A stretch of 64,000 nucleotides of DNA, from the NCBI GenBank assembly GCA_022749755.1, contig CM040450.1, positions 689,452-753,451 on the forward strand, in the 5' to 3' direction. Within the stretch, counting starts at the first letter, position 1. Each line of letters opens with the position of its first letter. The translations under genes were made by a program, and so were the position numbers. Positions 37,589 to 48,625 of this stretch are shown in pieces. Origin of the DNA: Azadirachta indica. Lineage: Eukaryota > Streptophyta > Magnoliopsida > Sapindales > Meliaceae. The notes beneath the pieces were generated by a model. The model saw only the letters and a program-made list of their open reading frames with translations, did not search any database and was not told the origin of the DNA.

Positions 37589-38161
37589 TTAGAAATCCAT
37601 ATACTTGTGCCTTGCTTCTGTTTGCCCAGAATTTGGTCAACATTTCTACTTTTGTTTATGCTTTTGTTATACACAGAATAGTTAATTTTATTTTTAAACT
37701 TAGAATTATTTTTGGATTTAGAATTGAAAGTTATTGAATTATGACTTGAAATGTAGAAAACGTTTGATATTTAATTTATAATATTTATTTTACAGGTTAA
37801 TTTTTATTACTTATTGCTAATAATTTTAGTAAATTCGACATTTGAAAAATAAATAGAAGCATTATTATTAGCAACAAAAATTAATTTTATTTTTTTAATA
37901 GATAAAACATTCTTTTATATTAATCTAATATCAGCAAATAAAAATTCATAAATACCTTTTTGGTAATATAATAATACTAATACAATAGTCTCAGTATGCT
38001 ACTGAATCATTGGGCACACTAGATACTGATATTTTTGCCATAATACTCTATTTGTTGTTAGGGATTGTTGGCTGGGGCTACAGTGTTACTTAGAAGGTGT
38101 GTTAATAAAGTATATCAACGATACTAATATGACGTCAATAATGACCATTTTTCTAGTAGTG

Positions 38162-38727
38162 TGTATGAAGTTTCTAAAACTTTGATTTATGTTTTATCCA
38201 TTCTTTCTTATAACTACCTTGCCTATTAGCCTCATTACAACTTAAAAGAAAAGTCCTTGTTGATCTCGTATGGCATTTAATTAGTTTGCATCTTTTTCTA
38301 TAAAATCAAGTTATTAGTACTCTATTAATAAGATTACCATCATTATATCAGAAATTAGTGTCCTTTTTCAATTGTATGCAAGCTTCGTTCTTCTATTAAA
38401 AGTCTAATCATAATGCTTGTCTCGCATACTTTCGAGTGTTAACTCAAATTTCGAGCTTGTTCGTTTAAAGAACTCTTCACTTGAATTCAAGAAAGAAGTG
38501 ATCTCTCTCTTCATCTGGTTAATCACTAGATCTATTGATCAATTTATGGCTATCACACATTACGCATGTCTTACGAAGCTTTATTGATACTTGGATAATT
38601 GAGTGATTAATTTGTATCTTGTTGTCCTCTCATTACCCATGAAACCGTTAAGTAAGGAAACTAAATTATGTTGTTAACCATTTTAATTTTTTCTTTTACT
38701 CGAGGACTAACAAATATTAAGTTTGAG
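38162..38727 (+). other. 3' non-coding part of the gypsy element, right of the CACTA insertion
   Basis: No coding signal. It ends in 'attaagtttgaggg' just before the 3' LTR, a plausible decayed polypurine tract. Confidence 0.5.
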
Positions 38728-40303
38728 GGTATTTGATATCTTCATTTTACTATATGATTATGATTGATTTATCTATTATTAAATAGAACACTTAGCATTC
38801 TTTAGTTCATTTTGATTGTTTATTTTCCTTTTAACCATTTTTATTTTTATTTCATAAGTATTGAAATGTTTTAATGAATAGACGTAAAAGCAAAGCATAA
38901 GCGCACAACCTCTCCGTTAATCTTGGGCTAAAGTAGCAAAAATGGATGTGTTGAATATACAGTTCTAAAATGATCATAACTTTGTCCACACAACATAAAA
39001 TCATATTTTGTTTATTGCGTTAGAAATTAGACATCCAAGCTTTAAATTAATGTCATGGATAGTAGCTGTGACCTACGCCATCAAGGCGCATGTCTGCGAC
39101 ATGCTCCTTATTCCTTTGCGTGAACAAGAGCAAAGAAGTACTAAGGGTGAGGCAGCAAAGGTGGTGCAGCTACGTGCCTTGGATATTCACACTACCTGAG
39201 TTGTTAAACGATGTTTCTACATGATTTTTTAACCATTGGATAACTATTTGATAGCCAAATTTGGCCAAATCCTAGGTTTTTAAGTTCTGGCATGATAGGC
39301 CAGCATTATCCAATTTGATAAAGGGGATTTTTAAAGTAAGAAAAAGAGAGAATAATAAGAAGATTCTAGTCAGATAAAGGTGGAGAATTAACAAAACTTT
39401 GGAGTAAATCAAAAGATTACTCGAAGAATTGTATATTGGAAGCATCAATCAAGCTAGTTTTATTTCTTTATCTCTTGATTTCTCTTGAATCTCATTTGTT
39501 ATTGTTATTTATTCTATTTCTTAAGAATGATGAATTTTAAGCTGATGTTGTGTTGTATTTGGATATGTTAGGCTAAACTCTATATTCTAGGGTCTTGATA
39601 TAATTTAGTTAGATTATGTTTTGATTGATTGGTGTTTTATTAATATAAGTATGTTCCATTTATTTTTGTTGTCTTGAATTTAAATGTAATTTGCTGAAAA
39701 GTGAATTAGTTAAATTATCATGAGTGGATGAATGATTAGGAGAGACTAATTTGTCATTAGGACTAGAAGAACATAATTTACGAACATTGAGAATTTGAGA
39801 GGATATCAATGTCTAGACAATCAAATTAATACTAGGGACGTTAAGGTTCCAAGAGATGATTAAGTCTTAGATTATTAATAATTAGTAATGCTAAATGAAT
39901 GTGTGATTAATTGAGTCAAATAGGGATATCGGTTAGGTTAGTTAGATATAAGACATGGTTTGACACTCAAGAAAGGTAACAAGGTTAAATTATAACCAAT
40001 GGTTAGTGACTGAAGTAGAAAGTATTAACAAGTCCCAGTTGGGACAAATATATTAACAATTAGGTAAAGTCAAGGCCTTAGAACCATTTTTATACAATTT
40101 TCACACTCTTGCTCTATTAATTTTCTTTCCTATTTATTTTTTTTGTTAGTTTCATCTCTTAAATTAAGGTTTGCCTAAAAAAAATTGATTTATTATAATT
40201 GTAGTAATTAGCCCAAATTTAAAAAATTCAGTCCTCATAGATACAAAAAATATCATTGTACTACTTGTATGACCTTGTATATTTACGGGTTGCAAGGTGT
40301 CAT
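38728..40303 (+). repeat. 3' LTR of the gypsy element
   Basis: It begins 'tatttgatatcttcatttta' after the polypurine-like tract and shares the 5' LTR landmarks 'atatgttaggctaaactcta', 'tagttagattatgttttgat' and 'acatggtttgacactcaaga'. It has a 590-bp segment (about 38,950-39,535) that is absent from the 5' LTR but partly present in the third copy at 51,885-53,045. A 63-codon frame at 39,008-39,199 is LTR-internal. Confidence 0.7.
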
Positions 40304-40329
40304 AAAGTTAATGATTCTAAAGGACAACA

Positions 40330-40841
40330 AAAATTGGTGTAGTTCATGATACTGTGCTCTTGGGCCTTGTTGGAGGCCATATAAAGCTTTCATTAAGTGG
40401 CAAACACGTGTTCAATTGTTTGCATTAATAGAGCCTGAAGGTTGACTCATATACTTGTCCTTAGTTAAATGCCTATAAAGAATAGTGCTGTGGACATTAA
40501 GTTCTTAAGTAGCTAGCCTTTTATAGTGCAAAGTTGATGACTTAGACAGTGATTAGTTTGATATAAGATAGAATGTCTCATGCCATTTAATACCCAAACA
40601 TTGGTGAAAGCTTTTAGCAACTATAACTACTTTGTAGCGTTTGACCGATCTATTTAGGTTTCATTCTATGCAGAACATTCATTTATAACCAATTAAATTT
40701 TGTGAAGAGTCAAAAATTATAAGAGTCTAAGTTCCATTGCGAAGAAGTGCATTAAATTCATTAGACAATGTTTTATGTCATTCGGGTTATTTCAAGCCTT
40801 GACAAGGGTAAGTCTTTTAGGGTGGATAACGCTATTGTTAG
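40330..40841 (-). pseudogene. Ty1-copia reverse transcriptase N-terminal half, relic
   Basis: On the minus strand the sequence encodes degenerate RVT_2 pieces in the order expected for copia RT. They include 'TILYRHLTKDKYMSQPSGSI' (family 'AFLHGDLTEEVYMxQPPGF'), then 'MKALYGLQQGPRAQYHEL' (family 'KALYGLKQAPRAWYxxL') and 'QFLLSF'. It stops exactly where the gypsy 3' LTR begins on its left, and its continuation is at 28,560-29,586. On its right it abuts the start of a different copia LTR (40,842). A related copy lies at 53,060-53,570. Confidence 0.75.
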
Positions 40842-42222
40842 TGTTAGCCTTAAAGCTCATAATCTATTATTTTGATGATAACAAATATTGATATTCTTAA
40901 GTAACTAAATTATTTTAGTATTTATTTTAATATTTTTAGCATGAAGAATTGGAGCAATTTTGAAGACTCAAAGAGCATCCAAAATGAAAGCATTGAAGAA
41001 AACATAATGAAAACCTTTAAGCAAATTGAAGAATTGAAAACATAAACATTAGGTATTTTTTATTTGTAATTTATCATTGAAACTGAATATTGATTTGGAC
41101 TTAAAAGCTCAAGACGTTTTATGAATATTATTAGTTTTGAAAGTCAGACCAAAATGTAAGTTTTCAAAACCTAAAATGGAAACCAAAATGCAAACTTTCA
41201 GACCTGATGAACATGTTCATGAATAGTTCATGAACAGTGTTAGTAAACTGAACCTATATATTTGGTCGACTAAACTTGAGGCAAAATGCCTCCCAAGGTC
41301 GATTGCATAATTAATTAACCGATTTGGGCCTTCGGGTTGATCGAAAGGGCTAAATGGTTAATTGACTTCGTGGATTTCTAGTTTTTATCTTTCGATTTTC
41401 ATCCCAATTAGTATATGACCATTTTGGTCAATTGAACTTCTAAAAATTCAAGTTTTGCCTCTCTAACGACTAATAACAACTAGTTTTCTAACTTTCACTA
41501 TAAGTATTAGACTAAACTCATTTGAAACAACTTTTGCATGCTTGGAAAACCTAGGTAATATATTCTACAAGTACGTTACAAATATTTGAGCTTTCATTTG
41601 CCAATGAAACATTAAATTCATTACATACTCTAGCTTTCATTTTTAATATTCAAAATAAAAGAGTATTTGTGTATTACTTAGTTACCTCTTTGACTAAGAA
41701 AAATTTTTCTTGTAATTATTGTGAGGTTGAGTATGAAAAAAAACACACTTTTTGTGAAGTTTGAGTGACACCCTTAAGTCACTTAGTTGTAGAGGTTCGA
41801 GAGTACAACTGATCAAGTTCTCTTGATGTAAAGCTTAAGTGGCACCCAAAAGTCCACTTGAAGTTGTATTTACTTGCCTTAGGTTAAGGCATAATAGTAA
41901 AATCCTCAAGTGGGTCAACTTAGATGTGTGGATGTAGGCCAAAGTTTGTCGAACTACGTAAAAACCATTGTGTTTGATTTCTCCCCTTATACTCTTTATT
42001 ATTGTTTATGTTTATATTTGTTATGCATATTACTCTCACATAATTGAAGCTTAAATTATTGGAATTTACATATTGGTGATTTGGAGTTTGTGTATTAATT
42101 TATTATATTATACTTTAAAAGGATTTGAATTGCTTAGTGTTGATATTGGGTTGCTTTAAATTTATTAAAATCCATAAAAACCTAATTCACCCCCTCTCGT
42201 AGGTTATCTTAGTGGTATTTCA
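40842..42222 (+). repeat. Copia 5' LTR, about 1.38 kb
   Basis: It starts 'tgttagccttaaagctc', ends '...ggtatttca', and is followed by a primer-binding site. The second copy, at 53,573-54,967, starts and ends with the same words. The length and following gag type suit a SIRE-like Ty1-copia element. An inner block (about 41,085-41,240) also recurs at 51,680-51,880. Confidence 0.75.
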
Positions 42223-42224
42223 AT

Positions 42225-42236
42225 TGATATCAGAGC
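42225..42236 (+). other. Primer-binding site (initiator tRNA-Met type)
   Basis: 'tgatatcagagc' differs by one base from TGGTATCAGAGC, the usual copia primer-binding site, and lies two bases after the LTR end. Confidence 0.8.
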
Positions 42237-42295
42237 TTGATGCATTTGAATAAGACTTAACCATCTTACAGTGATCCATGATCACATTAGGATAT

Positions 42296-43402
42296 ATTGA
42301 TGGACAATCCACTATTGAACCTCCAATTTTTGGTGGAAATAATTTTGCAAATTAGAAAAGTAGAATGACAATATTTTTGTAATCATTAGATTATGAGCTT
42401 TGGGAAATTGTTTGCAATTATAAATTTATTCCCAAATTAATAAATGAATAGAGTGACGTAGATAGGAAAAAATGCATCTTTAAACGTTACAGCTTTGAAT
42501 TTTTTGTCTTATGCATTAAATAAGAATGATGTAAATAAATTCTTTATGTTCAATTCAACTAATGATATTTGGTTAGCCTTGCAAAAATTTTATGAAGATA
42601 TTAACCAAACCAAAGAGGCTGTGGACTCATTTGATGTCATCACCAATCTCTCATGAACTACAAAGCAAAGCATGAAGATGATGTGAATAAAAATGAAGAC
42701 ACCAATATATACTTCATGGCACTTAGAGAGGATGAGGTAAATGATTCCCAACTTTCGTTTTCATATGATGAGTTGCAAATGCATTTAGAATTGTATGAAA
42801 ATTTTGAAAAATTGATTTCCAAAAATCGAATCCTCAAAAATAAAATTGATACACTTAGTATTGAGATTGAATCCTTGAGAGAGGAGAAAAGTATTTTTGA
42901 AAATAAGAATGCTAATTTAAAACGTAAGAAAATTGCTTTGAAAGATGAAAATGAAAATTTGAAGAAAATGAATTTTTTAGAAACAAAATTGAGTGTTTAT
43001 AAGAGAAAGTTCATTGTTTTGAAGTAGAAGAAAAGACTTTCAAAGAAAGATGGAGTTTCACAAGATTTTAAGAGCTCAAAAATTCATGATTTATCAAAGG
43101 AAAATGAGGTGCTTAATTGAAGAGCCATTGAATTAAATGAAATAGTTTTGAAATTCATCAATGGTCAAAAGAATTTTGAAAAGTTGCTTTGCTCTCAAAG
43201 ATGTGTTTTTGATAGAGGTGGTATTGGATATGAACCTCATGCCAAACAAAAACTTTACAAAAATTATTTTGTGAAATCCTTTCCAAAAGTTCAAGCAAAT
43301 GCCACTTGTAACTATTGCAACATTTTTTTGAGTTTAAGTCATACTTGCCCATTAAGAGAAATATGCATGGCAACCAAGTTGCAAGACCTGATTATTTTGT
43401 AG
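42296..43402 (+). pseudogene. Ty1-copia gag relic (SIRE-like)
   Basis: After the primer-binding site, degenerate gag is readable across frames. It begins 'PPIFGGNNFAN' and 'SLDYELWEIVCNYKFIPK' (the 'F.G.NY..W...M...I...D..LW.I' start of copia gag). A 124-codon open piece (42,653-43,027) holds 'SFSYDELQMHLELYENFEKL' and a long Lys/Glu-rich coiled coil. A further open piece (43,148-43,402) holds 'GQKNFEKLLCSQRCVFDRGG', 'KQKLYKNYFVKSF' and a decayed zinc knuckle 'CNYCNIFLSLSHTC' whose usual His is Ser. Stops at about 43,025 and 43,119 break it. No protease, integrase or RT follows, so the rest of the element is deleted or elsewhere. Confidence 0.78.
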
Positions 43403-45810
43403 GTGCCAAAATTAAGGAATGATGGGTGGTTCCTTGATAAAGATTTGTGGTAGAGAGAACATTCAAAGAAATGAAACATATGATTGGATAAATTACAAGG
43501 AGAAGAATATATGTATGAGCGAAATTGGTATCAATTTTTTAACTTTCATTGCTTTATGCACAATTCTTAGCTCAAATCTTTGAAGCATATTTGTGGTTTG
43601 TGTTTGTGAACATAATTGGTTGAAATAAGCTTACTTTGCCAAGAAATTCTTGGCTTATTATTTAGATTGTTTAATGTCCAAATTCTTTAGCCAAGCTTCC
43701 ATGTTATGTGTTGTGGTTACAATTAGCATATGTTTTGCTTAAAACATACTTGCATCTGTCAATTTGTGCAAAATATCTCTCATGCCATTTTGTACTCTAA
43801 TGTGCACTCACTTTTAGATGTACTCTTCATCATGTCAAAATGGACTTGAAATGAAATTTGATCATTTTATGGTTAATATTTCAATTTTGTTGAAGCCAAA
43901 TATCAAGTATCTAGAACCAGGAATGGATGGTTTAACATTAAGAAGTGAAAGTGGCTACCTTCATATTTTAAGAAATTGGCATTCAAATTGAAAATATTTT
44001 TGGAATTCATTGGGAATGTATTATAAGGAAAGCAATATATGGTTAGAAAGCTACAGATGTCTAGTTTCTATATAAGTTTACAAAACCTAATTTGGACATT
44101 GTTACGAGCAGATGTACTACGATTAACGCATATAGGTCACAACTATCTAAAAGTTGCAGCAGATGAGAAGTTTGATTTTTTCTAGGTTGAATCTAGTTTC
44201 TAAAATGGTGTAAATTAGATGTGGATTGAAAGCTTTAGAGTCAAGAGTTCATAAAAGTTTACATTACTCAATTTAGATATCTTTAAAGAAAGATATGACT
44301 CCATAAATGATGACTAGTGAGAAAACGTAGTAGAAACAAGGCAACTAAGATGCATCAAGTCATGAGGATTTGGTCTAGCGAATAACTCAAGTTAGTTGAC
44401 CGAAAAGAGAAAGCTTTCTACCCCTATATTGCTATCCACTTTAATCAATTGAAATTGCCCACTCATCTCATTTGTTTTAAACTCTTTCTCTCTCAAAACA
44501 TCTCAGAACCATTTTTCCTATATTCGTATTCTTCATTTGGGTACAAAATCAAAATCCCCAAAATTCTACCTTTACCCTTGTGAGCATTTGAAGAACAAGC
44601 TAGGTATTAGAGACACACTGGGAAGTTCATCAAGGAAAACAATAGAAATGCTTTAATAGAGGATGAATCATTTGAAACCATTAAAGCAAGCTTAAGAACC
44701 TTCAAAGGTTTGATCTTAGAGAAATGCCAGTTTAGCATGGATTTTAATTTGTTTGTGTTGTATTTTGGAATATATTTAATAGTTTAACTCACTTTTTATT
44801 CTGATTAAATATGTGCATTCATTGTTTTAATGGTTTATATTATAGATTAAGGATGCATTTAATGTTTTGAAGATTTATATGATGTACGAGGTATTAAGGG
44901 GAACAAGTGATTATCTCTTGTGTTGCATTAGAATGCATTTTCATCAATACATTGAATTGTTTTGGATTATCCATAGTTGAGGCTATAATTGGAAGAAAAA
45001 GGAGAAGGGTATGTGAATGTGGAATGGTGATTGCATATAGAAGCGCTCTTACTTTTTCTTTTATTGGATGGATTTATTGTTTGATGCTAAATCCTATGGA
45101 TGATTTCTGTGCTATTCAATGGATAAAGTTTACGAAGAATTTTTTTACATGGTCAGAAATGGAAGAAGAATATGCATATCATTTTCATCTATGACAAAAG
45201 AGATACAATGATTCCTCTCTTTGCATTTGCTTTTTATGATGTTTTGCACTATCTTGCATTAATGGCTTTTGGATTCTTTTGTATTATATCTTTCATTATA
45301 TTCTTATGTCTTGATAATGTAAAGTATGTGAGAGATTACTTTGTTAATTGTTGTTGATTTTGTTAATACCAAGAGGGGGAGATATAAAAATTTTGCAAAT
45401 GTGTTTTTAGTTATCAAAAAGTAAAAATTATGCAATACTCTCATTCGTCCAATTTCTAATGTGTGAAATGGGAAGAGTCATGTGGTATGCAATACACTTA
45501 GGGGGACATGTGTTCTATTTTTAGTATGTTGCATTAATTTCACGTGATGAGTGCATTTTGAAATTTGAATAAATAGTGTTAATTTGAATATCTTATTATT
45601 TGCACTCTTTAAACAAAAAGGGGGAGAAATTCTTAATACTTAATTGTATTCTCTTTCATCCTTGGTTCTGATTGCATCTGTTCAAAATTTTAGGCGAAGC
45701 TTCTACTATGCAAATTATTCAAAAAACCCTCTAAAATATGTTTTCAAAAAATATTGTCATGTTCTTTTATTTGATATATTTTGATGATAACAAAAAGGGG
45801 AGAATGTTTA
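43403..45810 (+). other. Non-coding 3' part of the SIRE-like copia element
   Basis: Shortly after the gag relic the sequence becomes non-coding. Three polypurine-like words near the end ('agagggggagat' about 45,371, 'aaaaagggggagaa' about 45,617, 'aaaaaggggagaa' about 45,793) suit the region before a copia 3' LTR, but no 3' LTR matching 40,842-42,222 follows. Overlapping plus frames at 44,907-45,194 (95 codons) and 45,172-45,357 (61 codons) are open but unrecognised. Pol has been lost between gag and this region. Confidence 0.5.
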
Positions 45811-45979
45811 CTGATTTCTTATTACACGCTCTTATGCTTAAATAACATTAGATGATTTCTATTTGTAGAGATATTTTCTATTGACTACTTTAAGTTTATC
45901 TGTTTCAATGTGACACAAAAATTATTTTGATGCTTCACTGTAGTACAGAAAGATAAAAATTGTCTTATTAAGCTACAAA

Positions 45980-48622
45980 TGTTTAACGTCCATCCAAAAA
46001 TTTTTAACAGCACTAGTATAATGACCAATATGCCCTTATATATTACAAAAGATTTTAAATGACAATTATAACCCTAAAATTTGAAAAAAAAAATGACTAA
46101 AAACATAAAATGCTCAGTTCACATTTATACCCATTCAAAAAATTGATAGATTTTGCCTTCATTTCTCTATTGGTTGGATTGTAAAATCATCTACAAAGTT
46201 TAAAACAATACTTTCTTAGCAGTAAAGAACAAAACGAAAACAGATATGACTACATGTATTTGTGGACCTACAAACACTAAAAAGAAAAGAAATATCAAAG
46301 GATCTGTGCCAGAAAACAACCCTAGTACAACGATCAATCTTATACCCGAGTTATGCTAACCTGAAATAAATTAAGCTCTTAATTACAATGTTGTAGTAAA
46401 CGAAAAATAGCCAATACCCTCCTCTGGTTTAATCTAATTACCCGATACTCCTTACTATTTCAAAAATTACTCGTTACACCTAATTGTTAGTTTGACTAAT
46501 GGTCAAATTATCATATTAAGGGTAAATTTATCTTTTGATATTATAATAATTAAAAAATAAAAAGAAAAACAGCCAATACCCTCTCTGGTTTCGTCTAATT
46601 ATCTAATACCCCCAACTATTTCAAAAACAACTTATTACACCCAACCGTTAATTAAATTAACGAAAAATTCTGTTTCTTAAAGTACTTTATTAAATTAACC
46701 CGAATCACTTTTTGATAAAATAAATAACTTCTATCCAATTGTCAATAGACCCTACCAAAGATTTTTTGAAGTTTATATATAATATAAAATAAATTACAAA
46801 ATTACCAAATTACGTGGGTCTCATAATCATTTAATACAAATCCCAAAAATTAAATAAATATACTCTTATTCTCATCTTTAAATTATTCTCGTCTTTCAAT
46901 TGGAAAAAAAATACAAAATCTCAAAAATTAAGTAACTATATTCTTCTTCTCATCTTTAAATTCTTCTAATCTCTAAATTGGAAAATATATATATATATAT
47001 ATAATTGTTCTTAAAATGTCAAATAGAAAGATTATGGGAAAAAATTTTATCATTTATAAATAAAATAATTCATAAACTAAATATTATATATTAAATATAA
47101 AAATAATAAATTAACCCTACATACAAAACCAAGACTTCTTCTTCCTATAGCCACTGTTGCCTCCGCCTCATGAACCCACACCCATCTTCACTCAAATTTC
47201 AATCCAAACAACTTCTTAAATTTTCTTAATAAACCTAAAAAACCTAAAATCTTTATCTCTACACTACTCTCATTTCTTGTCCATCTCCGGCCATAACTAT
47301 TCCACCAATCTTTGTCGAACAATACCATTCATGGCCAAACAATACTATTTGCCACACCAATCACTGCAAAGTTTGTTATGAGATGGTGTACCACAATTTT
47401 TGCTCATTGTCTCGAATTCTACCATAGGACTAGCCAAAGTCAACCCCTTTGCCACCTTCACTTTCTCTTGTTATCTATACTTCGATTTGTAATTGGATTG
47501 CTTGTGATGTCTGTATTATGCTTTGTTAATGCCATGAATCATGAAATGTGATTTAGAGAAGAAGAAATCGGTTAGAAGAAGAAGAAATTGGTAGGAAGGA
47601 GAAGAAGACTAAAAGAAAAAAAAGAAGGGTTAGGTTAATGTTTTAGGGTTAATTTATTATTTTATATTTTATTATTTTATTTATAAATTATAAAAATAAA
47701 ATACAATTAATAAAAAAGAAATTTTAATATTTTTATTTAATTATTATTAATATAATTTTTAATTATTATAATATCAAAAGACAAATTTACCCTTAATATG
47801 ATAAATGATTAGGTGTAACGGATAATTTTTGAAATAATATGGGGGTATTAGGTAATTAGACTAAACCAAAGCGGGGTATTAGTTGTTTTTCCTTTTATCA
47901 AAAAGTGATTCAGGGTTAATTTAGTAAAGTACTTTAAAAAACTGAATTTTCCGTTAATTTAATTAATGGTTGGGTGTAACCGGTAATTTTTAAAATAGTA
48001 GGGAGTATCAAATAATTAGACTAAACCAAAGAAGTGTATTGGCTGTTTTCCCTTGCAGTAAACTATTTTTCTTTCTTTTGAGATCCTAATATATATAGAT
48101 CAGTAAACTCACTATTGACATTCCGAAAGTTTGGTGTTCTTCAAGAAATATTTCAGTTGCATATACTTGGTCATGGAAGAAGTTAAAGCATATATATTTT
48201 GGAGAAGTGTGAGAAGCAATGACGGCGTAGGCTATGTTAGGTGCAGCGACTTGCATGGGCTATATAAGGAGCAACGATAATGCGGGTTATGTGAGGAGCG
48301 ACAATGCCATATGCTGTGTAAGGAGTGGCGTCAATGTAGGTGGTGGATGTAGCAACTACAAGCAATGACGACGTGGTGGTTAAAAGTGGCTATGTTTTGA
48401 TTTTGTGAAATTAGGGCGGGGGAAGTTAAGAGGTTAATGTTTTTCTTTGTTTATTATTTTATGAATTTTAATTAATATTATATATTTAATTATTATTTTT
48501 TATTAAATTATTTAAATGTCCTTTTCATTTACACAATTAATTTGGGGTGAGATAGGTGGGTTGAATTAAGTGTAAAGATATTTTTGCCCCTGCACTGTTA
48601 AAAGTTTTTGGATAGTCATTAA
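45980..48622. mobile_element. Outer TIR element enclosing the 46.4-48.05 kb element
   Basis: The left 'ccatccaaaaatttttaaca' (about 45,990) pairs with the reverse complement of the right end, 'ctatccaaaaacttttaaca' (about 48,585-48,615), and similarity continues for about 45 bp. The non-nested interior (46,060-46,390 and 48,064-48,570) has no recognised gene. Its right part holds a GC-richer block (about 48,210-48,420) with repeated 'gcgac', 'ggagcgac' and 'ggagtggcg' words. No target-site duplication was found. Confidence 0.45.
46402..48052. mobile_element. Mutator-like element with interlocked inverted arms (A-B-A'-B')
   Basis: Flanks 'ttgtagtaaac' (46,391-46,401) and 'ttgcagtaaac' (48,053-48,063) differ at one base, fitting a 9-11 bp Mutator-type target duplication. 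The left side has arm A (about 46,402-46,550) then arm B (about 46,566-46,725). The right side has A' (about 47,750-47,895) then B' (about 47,896-48,052). A is the inverse of A' and B of B', so the pairs interlock instead of nesting. A and B share their first 80 bp or so ('gccaataccct', 'ctctggttt', 'tctaatta', 'actatttcaaaaa') and then differ. The interior has a GC-richer patch (47,145-47,550) with an unrecognised 79-codon frame. Confidence 0.65.
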
Positions 48623-48625
48623 ATA

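Larger units (their letters stand above)
34065..38161. mobile_element. CACTA (En/Spm-type) element, non-autonomous
   Basis: The left end 'caccactagaaaaattagca' (34,065) and the reverse complement of the right end, 'cactactagaaaaatggtca' (from 38,161), form a terminal inverted repeat of about 27 bp with a few mismatches. It starts with the CACTA-type 'CACTACTAGAAAAA' word. The 3-bp flanks are 'tat' and 'tgt', a weak target duplication. Both subterminal regions contain 'atgacgtc' and 'gatact' words. I find no transposase. The interior carries two small tandem repeats and a possible captured exon pair (separate entries). It is nested in the gypsy element's non-coding 3' region. Confidence 0.7.
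29587..40303 (+). mobile_element. Athila/Tat-like Ty3-gypsy element lacking RT and integrase
   Basis: Two related LTRs (29,587-30,603 and 38,728-40,303) flank a primer-binding site and a decayed gag-protease region. No reverse transcriptase, RNase H or integrase can be found. A 4.1 kb CACTA element (34,065-38,161) is nested inside; without it the element would be about 6.6 kb. The insertion splits a minus-strand copia RT gene. The flanks are 'aaaag' left and 'taaag' right, compatible with a 5-bp target duplication with one mismatch. A gag-only layout resembles the TR-GAG type of non-autonomous gypsy element, but simple deletion of pol would look the same. Confidence 0.72.

Noticed and set aside
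44907..45357. Two overlapping open frames that could be an envelope-like gene of the SIRE-type element
   Set aside because: No signal peptide, glycoprotein or coiled-coil features can be supported, and the frames are short and unrecognised.
45360..45810. 3' LTR of the SIRE-like element
   Set aside because: Polypurine-like tracts are present, but nothing downstream matches the 1.38 kb LTR at 40,842-42,222.
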